A stretch of 7,484 nt of DNA from Pseudomonadales bacterium. Lineage in GTDB: Bacteria > Pseudomonadota > Gammaproteobacteria > Pseudomonadales > DT-91. The position numbers were made by a program, and so were the translations under genes. Below are positions 1-6,372 of this stretch, piece by piece (position 1 is the stretch's first letter; the number at the start of each line of letters is the position of its first letter). Under the pieces are notes generated by a model, which had not been told where the DNA came from, did not search any database, and saw only the letters and a list, made by a program, of their open reading frames with translations. The stretch lies in contig JABSRR010000059.1 in the NCBI GenBank assembly GCA_013215025.1, positions 1 to 7,484 of the forward strand, given 5' to 3'.

Positions 1-890
1 CAGGTACCGGCGGTCACCGCGCAGGCGTGCTTGAATCTTCACCGATTGCTGAAGTTAAGTCTGACCTTATGGGTGAGCAAACCATTCTTTGCGGTGTATT
101 ACAAACAGGTGCAATTTTGGCATTCGATAAAATGGTTGAAGAAGGTATTGAGCCAGGTTATGCCTCTAAGCTTATCCAATTCGGCTGGGAAGCGATTACT
201 GAAGCGCTTAAATACGGCGGCATCACCAATATGATGGACCGTTTAAGCAACCCAGCGAAGATCAAGGCATTTGATGTTTCAGAAGAATTAAAAGACATCA
301 TGCGTCCGCTATTCCAAAAGCACCAAGATGACATCATCTCTGGCGAATTTTCTCGCGACATGATGGAAGACTGGGCAAATGACGACGTGAAACTTCACGG
401 CTGGCGCGCAGCAACGGCTGAAACAGGTTTCGAAAAACAAGAGAACACTGATCAAGAGATCTCTGAGCAAGAGTTCTTCGACAACGGCATCTTGTTAGTC
501 GCATTCATCCGTGCAGGCGTTGAATTAGCCTTTGATACCATGGTTGAAGCCGGCATCATCGAAGAGTCTGCTTACTACGAGTCATTACACGAAACGCCAC
601 TTATCGCTAACACTATCGCACGTAAGAAGCTTTACGAAATGAACGTGGTTATCTCTGATACAGCTGAATACGGCTGTTATTTGTTCGATCATGCATGTCG
701 TCCACTATTAACTGAGTTCATGCAAGGCGTATCCACCGATATTATTGGTAAAGGCTTAGCGCTTGACGATATGGGCGTTGATAACGCACGCTTAATCGAA
801 GTAAACGCTGCAATCCGTAACCACCCGGTTGAGTGGATTGGCGAAGAATTACGCGAAAACATGTCAGACATGAAGAAAATCGTGGGCTAA
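1..890 (+). CDS. ilvC: Ketol-acid reductoisomerase (NADP+), class II long form, 3' part only
   Basis: This enzyme (acetohydroxy acid isomeroreductase) converts acetolactate or acetohydroxybutyrate, with Mg2+ and NADPH, to the dihydroxy acids of the valine and isoleucine pathways in the cytoplasm. The reading frame is open from base 3 (GTGGHRAG, then VLESS) to TAA at 888-890. It aligns with roughly residue 197 to the end of the 491-residue E. coli IlvC, so the N-terminal NADPH-binding Rossmann domain lies outside the window. Both C-terminal knotted domains are present, which defines the long class II form. The metal and substrate residues known in E. coli are all visible: D217 and E221 in SDLMGE, E389 and E393 in YESLHE, and S414 in [10 protein letters not shown]. 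The protein ends MSDMKKIVG, like the family. The GTG at 27-29 is an internal valine codon, not the start. A terminator follows, and the gene is convergent with ilvH. Confidence 0.97.
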   Translation, partial: GTGGHRAGVLESSPIAEVKSDLMGEQTILCGVLQTGAILAFDKMVEEGIEPGYASKLIQFGWEAITEALKYGGITNMMDRLSNPAKIKAFDVSEELKDIMRPLFQKHQDDIISGEFSRDMMEDWANDDVKLHGWRAATAETGFEKQENTDQEISEQEFFDNGILLVAFIRAGVELAFDTMVEAGIIEESAYYESLHETPLIANTIARKKLYEMNVVISDTAEYGCYLFDHACRPLLTEFMQGVSTDIIGKGLALDDMGVDNARLIEVNAAIRNHPVEWIGEELRENMSDMKKIVG

Positions 891-900
891 AAACTCACCT

Positions 901-923
901 TATGGCTGCCACAAGCAGCCATA
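901..923. repeat. Perfect 9-bp hairpin just after ilvC
   Basis: TATGGCTGC (901-909) pairs perfectly with GCAGCCATA (915-923) around the 5-base loop CACAA. It starts 11 bases after the ilvC stop. The following bases (AATCTCTTTAT) are only weakly U-rich, so alone it is a poor terminator. It may protect the ilvC mRNA 3' end or assist the terminator that follows. The pairing is seen directly; the role is inferred. Confidence 0.6.
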
Positions 924-934
924 AATCTCTTTAT

Positions 935-961
935 AAAAAGCGCTTGATTGCGCTTTTTTTT
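935..961 (+). terminator. Intrinsic terminator of ilvC
   Basis: AAAAAGCGC (935-943) pairs with GCGCTTTTT (950-958) around the loop TTGATT, and the T run continues to 961, giving eight T in a row. It lies 45 bases after the ilvC stop codon, which is the expected arrangement for a Rho-independent terminator reading rightward. Confidence 0.88.
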
Positions 962-1159
962 CGCATACACGTCGCGCTTTGCAATAGTGGTTTGAATACT
1001 TGATTGATTTCATTAACAGATAAGCTTGCAGCCACTGACCAGTTGATCAAAGTCGTAAAGCTAAAACCTATTAGCTCAAATCGCCAAGCAGAAGCAGCTT
1101 TAAGAATTTTACGTTGTCTGAAAATTTAGTGGCCAGATACATTAAAAGCACCAACACAC
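962..1159. other. Intergenic stretch with no recognised gene
   Basis: About 200 bases between the ilvC terminator and the terminator of ilvIH. There is no ATG on the plus strand, no tRNA-like fold that I can recognise and no convincing promoter. Short minus-strand frames exist (for example 37 codons ending at 900) but have no ribosome binding site and run through the ilvC terminator, so they are not called. I see nothing functional here that I can support. Confidence 0.5.
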
Positions 1160-1175
1160 CCAGATAAAAATCTGG
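1160..1175. repeat. Small hairpin beside the bidirectional terminator
   Basis: CCAGAT (1160-1165) and ATCTGG (1170-1175) form a 6-bp stem with an AAAA loop, five bases before the stem of the main terminator. No T run follows on either strand, so this is at most an accessory structure. The same CCAGATA string also occurs unpaired about 25 bases upstream. Confidence 0.35.
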
Positions 1176-1180
1176 CATAA

Positions 1181-1204
1181 AAAAAGCGGCCATAGCCGCT
1201 TTTT
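1181..1204 (-). terminator. Bidirectional intrinsic terminator, mainly for ilvIH
   Basis: AAAAAGCGGC (1181-1190) and GCCGCTTTTT (1195-1204) make a perfect 10-bp stem around the tetraloop CATA. Read leftward it lies 21 bases after the ilvH stop and is followed by a run of seven T (complement of 1179-1185). Read rightward the tail is five T, so it could also stop any transcript leaking past the ilvC terminator. Confidence 0.88.
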
Positions 1205-1225
1205 GTATGCATAGATGCGAAATAT

Positions 1226-1717
1226 TTACAGTGTTAGAACTTTTTCACCGCGCGACAAGCCACAAACACCGGTGCGCACTACCTCTAAAATAACCGCATC
1301 GCCCACGGCAGCCAAGAAGGCATCCAATTTATCTGATGAACCAATAATTTGCACGGTGTATACCGAGGCGCCAACATCCACAACTTGCCCACGAAAAATA
1401 TCGGTGCAGCGCTTAATCTCAGCTCGTTGTGCACCCGAAGCCTTAACCTTCACCAACATCAGCTCACGCTCAATATGCTCGCCCTCGGTTAAGTCGACCA
1501 GCTTCACCACTTCGATTAAACGGTTAAGGTGTTTGGTAATTTGTTCAATTTTATTGTCATCGCCAATCGTTGTAAGCGTTAAACGCGATAATGACTCATC
1601 TTCCGTTGGTGCCACAGTTAATGTTTCAATATTGTAACCACGCTGAGAAAACAAACCCACTACGCGAGACAATGCACCTGGCTCATTTTCCATCAATACA
1701 GAGATAATACGACGCAT
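1226..1717 (-). CDS. ilvH: Acetolactate synthase III small (regulatory) subunit
   Basis: This is the regulatory subunit of acetohydroxyacid synthase. It binds the large subunit IlvI, raises its activity and confers feedback inhibition by valine. At 163 residues it equals the length of E. coli IlvH and aligns end to end. The ACT domain covers about residues 4-78 and a second C-terminal domain about 80-160. Residues where E. coli mutations give valine resistance (N11, G14, S17, N29) are all present in ENEPGALS and QRGYN, so the enzyme is expected to be valine-sensitive; that is inference. The ATG shares its A with the last base of the ilvI TAA stop (TAATG), which implies translational coupling. 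The stop lies 21 bases before a strong terminator, making ilvH the last gene of the operon. Confidence 0.96.
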   Translation of the reverse strand: MRRIISVLMENEPGALSRVVGLFSQRGYNIETLTVAPTEDESLSRLTLTTIGDDNKIEQITKHLNRLIEVVKLVDLTEGEHIERELMLVKVKASGAQRAEIKRCTDIFRGQVVDVGASVYTVQIIGSSDKLDAFLAAVGDAVILEVVRTGVCGLSRGEKVLTL

Positions 1718-3465
1718 TAGACTTTCTCCGACTTATTGATGTACATATCGCGCATAGCGCCACCCGGTGCAATTTGCATTGGATATACGTGTTCGTGACG
1801 ATCCACATAGATGTCTAAAAATACGGTTCTATCTTTCATCGCCAACGCTTCTTTTAACGCCGGCTCTAAATCAGCTAATTTCTCAACGCGAATACCAACA
1901 TGCCCATAGGCTTCTGCAAGCTTTACAAAGTCTGGCAGCGAATCTTCATACACTGATTGTGCATATCGGCTATCGTATTGCATGTCTTGCCATTGCTTAA
2001 CCATGCCCAGATAACCATTATTAAGGTTAATGATTTTAATCGGCGTATTGTATTGGGTACAGGTCGAGAGCTCTTGAATATTCATTTGTATCGAGCCTTC
2101 ACCAGTAATACAGCAGACCTCTTGATCAGGAAATGCTAACTTTACGCCAACCGCAGATGGCAAACCAAAACCCATCGTGCCCAGGCCGCCGGAATTGATC
2201 CAACGACGCGGTTGGTTAAAGCGGTAGTACTGTGCAGCAAACATCTGATGCTGACCGACATCTGAGGTAATAAATGCCTCGCCATCCGTCAGCTCGCATA
2301 ATTTCTCAATAACAAATTGTGGCTTAATCAAGCCACTGTCGTCTTCATAGCGAGGCTGCTCCCACATACCGTAATCACTGCGCCACTGTTTTATTTGCGC
2401 CCACCAAGCATCTAAACTCGGCCTAGCAGAAAGCACTTCTGACTTAGCCAACTGCTCTTGCAGCTGAACAATCATTTCCTCTAACACAACATTTACCGGG
2501 CCAACAATCGGCACATCCGCCGCCACCGTTTTTGAGATCGAGGCAGGATCAATATCCACATGAATAATCGCCGCGTCTGGGCAGAATTTATCGGGGGTAT
2601 TTGTTACGCGATCATCAAATCGCGCACCTAAGGCAAGAATAACATCTGCCTCATGCATGGCTTTATTTGCCTCAACGGTGCCATGCATGCCTAGCATGCC
2701 TAAAAACTGAGGGTCGCCAGCTGGAAAACCACCTAAGCCCATTAAGGTATTGGTCACAGGGGCATTTAAAAGGCGGGCAAATTCGGTTAACTGCGCAGAA
2801 GCATTACCCTGAATAATGCCGCCACCGGTATAAATAATCGGCTTTTCAGCGGCCAACAGCATACTGATCGCTTTTTTAATTTGCCCAGCATGCCCCTTAA
2901 CCGCCGGTGAGTAAGATCGCATATTTACAGTTGCAGGGTATTCATAAGGGAACTTCTGGTCTGGACGCGACATATCCTTAGGCAAATCAATCACAACCGG
3001 CCCAGGACGACCAGTTGAGGCGAGATAAAACGCCTTCTTCATCATCATTGGAATATCTGTGGGGTGCTTAACCATGAAACTATGTTTCACGATAGGTCGC
3101 GAGATCCCTACCATATCGGTTTCTTGAAACGCATCTTCACCAATCAAGTGACTTTGCACCTGCCCCGATAAAACAACCATAGGAATGGAGTCCATATAGG
3201 CGGTCGCAATACCTGTCACCGCGTTGGTCGCACCCGGCCCAGAGGTAACCAACACAACGCCTGGCTTGCCCGTTGCCCTAGCATAGCCATCAGCAGCATG
3301 AGTGGCAGCTTGCTCATGACGCACCAAAATGTGGGGGATATCGCTGACCCGCTCCAATGCATCGTAAATATGCAACACAGCTCCGCCAGGGTAACCAAAT
3401 ATAAACTCTACACCCTCGTCTTGTAGCGCCTGGGCGATCATTTCGCCACCGGATAAAAGCTCCAC
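1717..3465 (-). CDS. ilvI: Acetolactate synthase III large (catalytic) subunit
   Basis: This ThDP- and FAD-dependent enzyme condenses two pyruvates to acetolactate, or pyruvate plus 2-ketobutyrate to acetohydroxybutyrate, the first common step of branched-chain amino acid synthesis. It has 582 residues (E. coli IlvI has 574). In order: an N-terminal ThDP domain (FGYPGGAV at 23-30, catalytic-type Glu51 in RHEQAATH), a central FAD/transhydrogenase-like domain about 190-340 ([12 protein letters not shown] at 278-289), and a C-terminal ThDP domain. The metal-binding motif begins with GEGS at 455-458 rather than the textbook GDGS and ends at NLNN (480-483). Trp492 in GMVKQW matches the residue that favours 2-ketobutyrate in AHAS II. 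The start is GTG at 3465, not ATG; it gives MELLSGGEM, as in homologues, and has a good ribosome binding site. It overlaps ilvH by one base. Confidence 0.96.
   Translation of the reverse strand: MELLSGGEMIAQALQDEGVEFIFGYPGGAVLHIYDALERVSDIPHILVRHEQAATHAADGYARATGKPGVVLVTSGPGATNAVTGIATAYMDSIPMVVLSGQVQSHLIGEDAFQETDMVGISRPIVKHSFMVKHPTDIPMMMKKAFYLASTGRPGPVVIDLPKDMSRPDQKFPYEYPATVNMRSYSPAVKGHAGQIKKAISMLLAAEKPIIYTGGGIIQGNASAQLTEFARLLNAPVTNTLMGLGGFPAGDPQFLGMLGMHGTVEANKAMHEADVILALGARFDDRVTNTPDKFCPDAAIIHVDIDPASISKTVAADVPIVGPVNVVLEEMIVQLQEQLAKSEVLSARPSLDAWWAQIKQWRSDYGMWEQPRYEDDSGLIKPQFVIEKLCELTDGEAFITSDVGQHQMFAAQYYRFNQPRRWINSGGLGTMGFGLPSAVGVKLAFPDQEVCCITGEGSIQMNIQELSTCTQYNTPIKIINLNNGYLGMVKQWQDMQYDSRYAQSVYEDSLPDFVKLAEAYGHVGIRVEKLADLEPALKEALAMKDRTVFLDIYVDRHEHVYPMQIAPGGAMRDMYINKSEKV
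1726..1729 (-). promoter_or_regulatory. Ribosome binding site of ilvH inside ilvI
   Basis: GGAG on the minus strand lies 8 bases before the ilvH ATG, within the last codons of ilvI. It supports the overlapping start at 1717. Confidence 0.7.
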
Positions 3466-3471
3466 AGAAGT

Positions 3472-3476
3472 ACCTC
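3472..3476 (-). promoter_or_regulatory. Ribosome binding site deciding the GTG start of ilvI
   Basis: GAGGT on the minus strand sits 6 bases before the GTG codon at 3465. Together with the match of the N-terminus to other IlvI proteins, this fixes a non-ATG start. Confidence 0.72.
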
Positions 3477-3485
3477 AAAATAACT

Positions 3486-3516
3486 AATTAGCGTGGTAAA
3501 ATAAAAACGGCTAATT
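3486..3516. repeat. Inverted repeat overlapping the ilvI -10 region
   Basis: AATTAGC (3486-3492) and GCTAATT (3510-3516) are exact 7-bp inverted copies separated by 17 bases. The right arm overlaps the proposed -10 box and the left arm lies in the leader. The spacing would suit a regulator binding on one face of the helix or a weak hairpin in the leader. The function is not known. Confidence 0.4.
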
Positions 3517-3542
3517 GTTGTGTCTCGACCCGTCAATGTCAA
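3514..3542 (-). promoter_or_regulatory. Candidate sigma-70 promoter of ilvIH
   Basis: A perfect -35 box TTGACA (minus strand, 3542-3537), a 17-base spacer and a -10 box AACAAT (3519-3514, four of six matches to TATAAT) point toward ilvI. Transcription would start near 3507, leaving a leader of about 40 bases. That is too short for a leader-peptide attenuator of the E. coli ilvBN type. The start site is inferred and not shown by the sequence. Confidence 0.6.
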
Positions 3543-3605
3543 CCTAAAAGCCAGTATTTATGCACGTTTTGGGAAATTTACGAATAATTACTTGCTCTCT
3601 TTCGG

Positions 3606-3631
3606 TGCATGATCAAAAATTTGTTCATGCA
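3606..3631. promoter_or_regulatory. Operator-like 26-bp imperfect palindrome
   Basis: TGCATGA (3606-3612) faces TCATGCA (3625-3631), and the inner CAAA/TTTG also pair, so 11 of 13 positions are symmetric (the mismatches are the central pair and 3613/3624). It ends 23 bases before the DUF4124 start at 3655 and lies in the divergent region. This is the shape of a dimeric regulator site, or of a leader hairpin. I cannot name a regulator from it. Confidence 0.45.
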
Positions 3632-3641
3632 TTAAAACTAT

Positions 3642-3646
3642 AAGGA
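3642..3646 (+). promoter_or_regulatory. Ribosome binding site that decides the DUF4124 start
   Basis: AAGGA ends 8 bases before the ATG at 3655. For the ATG at 3646 the same purines touch the start codon, leaving no spacer, so the downstream ATG is favoured. Confidence 0.6.
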
Positions 3647-3654
3647 TGAGCAAC

Positions 3655-4092
3655 ATGCCAGCGTTAACCCACTTTTTCATATTTATTATTATAGCCAGCA
3701 TCGGCGGTACCGCATGGGCCAATACTTATTATAAATGGACAGACGAGAACGGTACGGTTCATTACAGCGAGCAAAAACCGCAGGATACAGACAGTCAAGC
3801 CGTTAAGACCTATGGCAGCAAACGTGCCACAATGCCAGCACCCACTGCAACAACTGACGCGACAGACGCTGCCGCCCAAGCTGAAAACACCCAGGCTCTG
3901 AGCGATGGCGGCTTACCGATTTACGAACCTGCAAAAATTAAAAAAGACCCTGCAATATGCAAGCAAGCCAAGACTAATCTGCAAATCATGCAAACCAAAC
4001 CCATTATTAGGCAAAATAACGCTGTGCTTACAGCGGCACAGAAACAAAAAGAAATCGAAAAGTTACAGCAGGCCATCAAAGATTACTGCTAG
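3655..4092 (+). CDS. Small exported DUF4124-domain protein
   Basis: This is a protein of unknown function; no reaction can be assigned. From ATG 3655 it has 145 residues, and an ATG at 3646 would add three. It starts with a hydrophobic segment (about residues 2-19) ending in GTAWA, a likely signal peptidase I site, so it probably acts in the periplasm. The n-region carries no Lys or Arg, only a His, which is slightly unusual. Next comes the DUF4124 core, YYKWTDENGTVHYSEQKP (about 25-42), then an Ala/Thr-rich linker (about 58-85), then a helical C-terminal part with DPAICKQAKTNL and a Lys/Gln-rich helix ending in YC. Cysteines at 102 and 145, the last residue, could form a disulfide. This layout is common in gammaproteobacterial DUF4124 proteins. 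The gene is divergent from ilvI and convergent with dinG, so it appears monocistronic. Confidence 0.85.
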   Translation: MPALTHFFIFIIIASIGGTAWANTYYKWTDENGTVHYSEQKPQDTDSQAVKTYGSKRATMPAPTATTDATDAAAQAENTQALSDGGLPIYEPAKIKKDPAICKQAKTNLQIMQTKPIIRQNNAVLTAAQKQKEIEKLQQAIKDYC

Positions 4093-4120
4093 CGTTGATG
4101 CTCACAGCACTATCATTGAA

Positions 4121-4147
4121 AAACATCTGCCAGTGCAAAACATCTGC
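4121..4147. repeat. Short direct repeat in the convergent gap
   Basis: AAACATCTGC occurs at 4121-4130 and 4138-4147, a 10-base direct repeat with a 17-base period. It lies between the DUF4124 stop and the dinG stop. The gap (4093-4223) contains no convincing terminator: the best structure is a 5-bp stem TCTGC/GCAGA near 4208-4223 with no T run. The repeat may be chance. Confidence 0.3.
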
Positions 4148-4223
4148 GCTAAAGCTGATGAAGAACCATGCTGTAATTAATGTCACAGAAGAAGCCGCTC
4201 AACGCAATCTGCCAAAGAGCAGA

Positions 4224-6368
4224 CTAAAGCGACACATCTAACTCTTGTTTAAATGGCGGCAATGCCGCCAGCAATTGTTTACCATAACGCTTCGTTAGCA
4301 CGCGCTTATCCAGAAGCGAAATTTTACCGACATCTTGCTCGGTGCGAATCAGTCGACCACAGGCCTGGATTAACTTTTGTGACGCCTCGGGTAAGCTAAT
4401 CTCCATAAATGGGTTGCGCCCCTGACTTTCAAGCCACTCCGCAAGCGCTGCATCAACAGGCGCGTTAGGCACGCTGAAGGGCAATTTCGCAATAACCACA
4501 TGAGAACAATAGTCACCGGGTAAATCAATGCCTTCTGCCAAAGACGCCAAACCAAAAATCAAGCTCTGCTGCTTTTGATCCACACGCGTCTTATGTTGCT
4601 CAATCAGGGCTTGCTTGCTTAAGTCAGACTGTCGCAGTATTTTTTGCTGCCAGTCTGGCGCCATCAACTCAAATACTGCATTCATTTGACGCTTGGAAGA
4701 AAATAAAACCAATACTGCCAAAAAGCCCTCTGCCAGCTTTGGCAGTAAACGAGCGACTTCATCGGTATGCTGGTCTGCATATTTCTGAAGTGGTTCGACC
4801 GACATCTGTGGCACAGAAAAAATCGCATTATCCGCGTAATTGAATGGACTGGGCGCAATAGCCGATTGATAGTAATCTGGCAGGCCAGCCTGCATGGCTA
4901 GACGATCAAAACTGCCAAGAGCTGTCAAGGTAGCCGAACTCAGTATCGCAGCATAACAGCGCTGCCAGAGAAACTGCGCCAATGCTGATGCGGGCATTAA
5001 GGGCGAGGCACAGAGATCGAATTCAATTAAACCCGCTGACTCAATCAGCTGCACCCAGCGTGAATCAGGTAGTTCAGCGGGCGGCTTAGCGTAAGCCTGA
5101 AAAACCTCATGATAGCGTTCTGCTACAGCTAACATTTGTCCAAAGTTGGCAAATAACTGCTCTAACTCGGCTAAAGATAAACCGCTATGATTACTATCAA
5201 TGGCTTCCTCAAGCATGCCGTGCGCTGCAGATAGCACGTTGACCAGCTCTAGCTGCTGTTGCTTTAGCTTATTCGCCAGCTGTTCTAAAGCAGCAGGAAT
5301 TTCACCGTGCTCAAATCGTAAATTCGGGAGACTCTCATACTCAGGCACCGGCAATAAAGGCTCACAAAGCAATTCAACCTGATCTTTCAGTGCCGCATAT
5401 AGGGGCTTAAGCTGAACCAAACATGCCAGCGCTCTATCTAGTTCATCCAATAAACTGACAAAGCTACTGGCAGATTGTCCTGTGTCGTGAATCGACTTAA
5501 TGGACTGATCTAACCAGCTGTTAGCCGCATGAACGCGCAAGTTGCAGGCAAAATGGCGCAAGGCAATATCTGGCAAATGATGCGCCTCATCGAAAATATA
5601 AATACTGTCCTCGGGTGCCGCTAGAATGGCGCCGCCACCTAAGGCTAGGTCTGCCATCACTAAATCATGATTAGCAACGATGCAGTCAACGGCAGATAAT
5701 TCTTCCCGCGCTTTGAAAAAACTACATTGATTCACATGCTGACATCGCCGACCCGTGCATTGATTTCGATCGGATGTGAGTGGCTGCCAAATTTCTGGCT
5801 CAAGCGGGTCCTGCCAATCATCTTTATCACCGGTCCACTCACCTTTCAATAAAGCTTTCGCCATAGACTCATAAATCATCACGCGTTGTTGCTGCTGATC
5901 AAGCTCGCTGGCTAGGCTTTGATCAGCATCAAATAAATGATCTTGAGGATTAGCCTGCATAAACGTATCAAGCTTGCTTAAGCATAAATAGCGTGAGCGA
6001 CCTTTGGCCAAGGCATAGCGAAAATGTAAACCAGAGTGCTTTAGGATATCTGGCAGATCGCGATAAATGATTTGCTCTTGCAGGGCTACTGTTGCGGTAG
6101 AAATGATTAGCTTTTTACCCAGCGCCTTCGCGATAGGTAGGGCGGCAAGCGTATAGGCAACGGTTTTGCCGGTGCCGGTACCTGCCTCAATGGCTAACAA
6201 ACCGGCATGATTGCTGCGCATGCCTTCAGCATCCGTTTTGATAGCTGCCAAGCTACGAGCAATTTCAGCAATCATCTGTTTTTGCCCAAGCCTCGGCTTT
6301 AACGATTTACTCGCCAAAAATTGGCTATAGGCTTGTTGAATCTCGGTCTTAAGACTTTGATTGAGCAT
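4224..6368 (-). CDS. dinG: ATP-dependent 5'-3' DNA helicase DinG (Fe-S, XPD-like superfamily 2)
   Basis: DinG unwinds DNA forks, D-loops and R-loops and helps replication pass transcribed regions. The 714 residues compare with 716 in E. coli and align throughout. Visible motifs are Walker A GTGTGKT (63-69), the Fe-S cysteines C129, C204, C209 and C215 with the same X4/X5 spacing as E. coli C194-C199-C205, the DEAH box (260-263), LSSAT (476-480), motif V SLAEGIDLPG (609-618) and motif VI QACGRLIRT (668-676). All key residues are present, so the enzyme should be active. The stretch 265-460 is less conserved and holds the arch and linker regions. The ATG at 6368 gives MLNQSLKTEI, matching the family start; the ribosome binding site is weak (GAAG about 8 bases upstream). 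It lies 4 bases after the acyltransferase stop, so translation is probably coupled. No LexA-type CTGT/ACAG site is seen just upstream. Confidence 0.95.
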   Translation of the reverse strand: MLNQSLKTEIQQAYSQFLASKSLKPRLGQKQMIAEIARSLAAIKTDAEGMRSNHAGLLAIEAGTGTGKTVAYTLAALPIAKALGKKLIISTATVALQEQIIYRDLPDILKHSGLHFRYALAKGRSRYLCLSKLDTFMQANPQDHLFDADQSLASELDQQQQRVMIYESMAKALLKGEWTGDKDDWQDPLEPEIWQPLTSDRNQCTGRRCQHVNQCSFFKAREELSAVDCIVANHDLVMADLALGGGAILAAPEDSIYIFDEAHHLPDIALRHFACNLRVHAANSWLDQSIKSIHDTGQSASSFVSLLDELDRALACLVQLKPLYAALKDQVELLCEPLLPVPEYESLPNLRFEHGEIPAALEQLANKLKQQQLELVNVLSAAHGMLEEAIDSNHSGLSLAELEQLFANFGQMLAVAERYHEVFQAYAKPPAELPDSRWVQLIESAGLIEFDLCASPLMPASALAQFLWQRCYAAILSSATLTALGSFDRLAMQAGLPDYYQSAIAPSPFNYADNAIFSVPQMSVEPLQKYADQHTDEVARLLPKLAEGFLAVLVLFSSKRQMNAVFELMAPDWQQKILRQSDLSKQALIEQHKTRVDQKQQSLIFGLASLAEGIDLPGDYCSHVVIAKLPFSVPNAPVDAALAEWLESQGRNPFMEISLPEASQKLIQACGRLIRTEQDVGKISLLDKRVLTKRYGKQLLAALPPFKQELDVSL

Positions 6369-6372
6369 ACAA

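Noticed and set aside
525..590. Possible active-site Glu to Asp change in IlvC ([11 protein letters not shown])
   Set aside because: Counting back from Ser414 shows that the metal-binding E389 and E393 lie in YESLHE, which is intact. The FDTMV difference is outside the active-site set.
900..1013. 37-codon minus-strand frame after ilvC
   Set aside because: It has no ribosome binding site and reads straight through both ilvC hairpins, so the open frame is most likely accidental.
1215..1637. 140-codon plus-strand frame
   Set aside because: It lies fully antisense to ilvH, which is certain by homology. Its composition is what the reverse of a conserved gene gives, and it shows no known domain.
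3466..3510. Leader peptide or attenuator for ilvI
   Set aside because: The inferred leader is only about 40 bases and has no start codon followed by branched-chain codons and no terminator hairpin.
3905..4180. 91-codon frame overlapping the DUF4124 gene and the gap
   Set aside because: Most of it is a frame-shifted reading of the DUF4124 gene, which ends naturally in YC like its family. There is no separate ribosome binding site.
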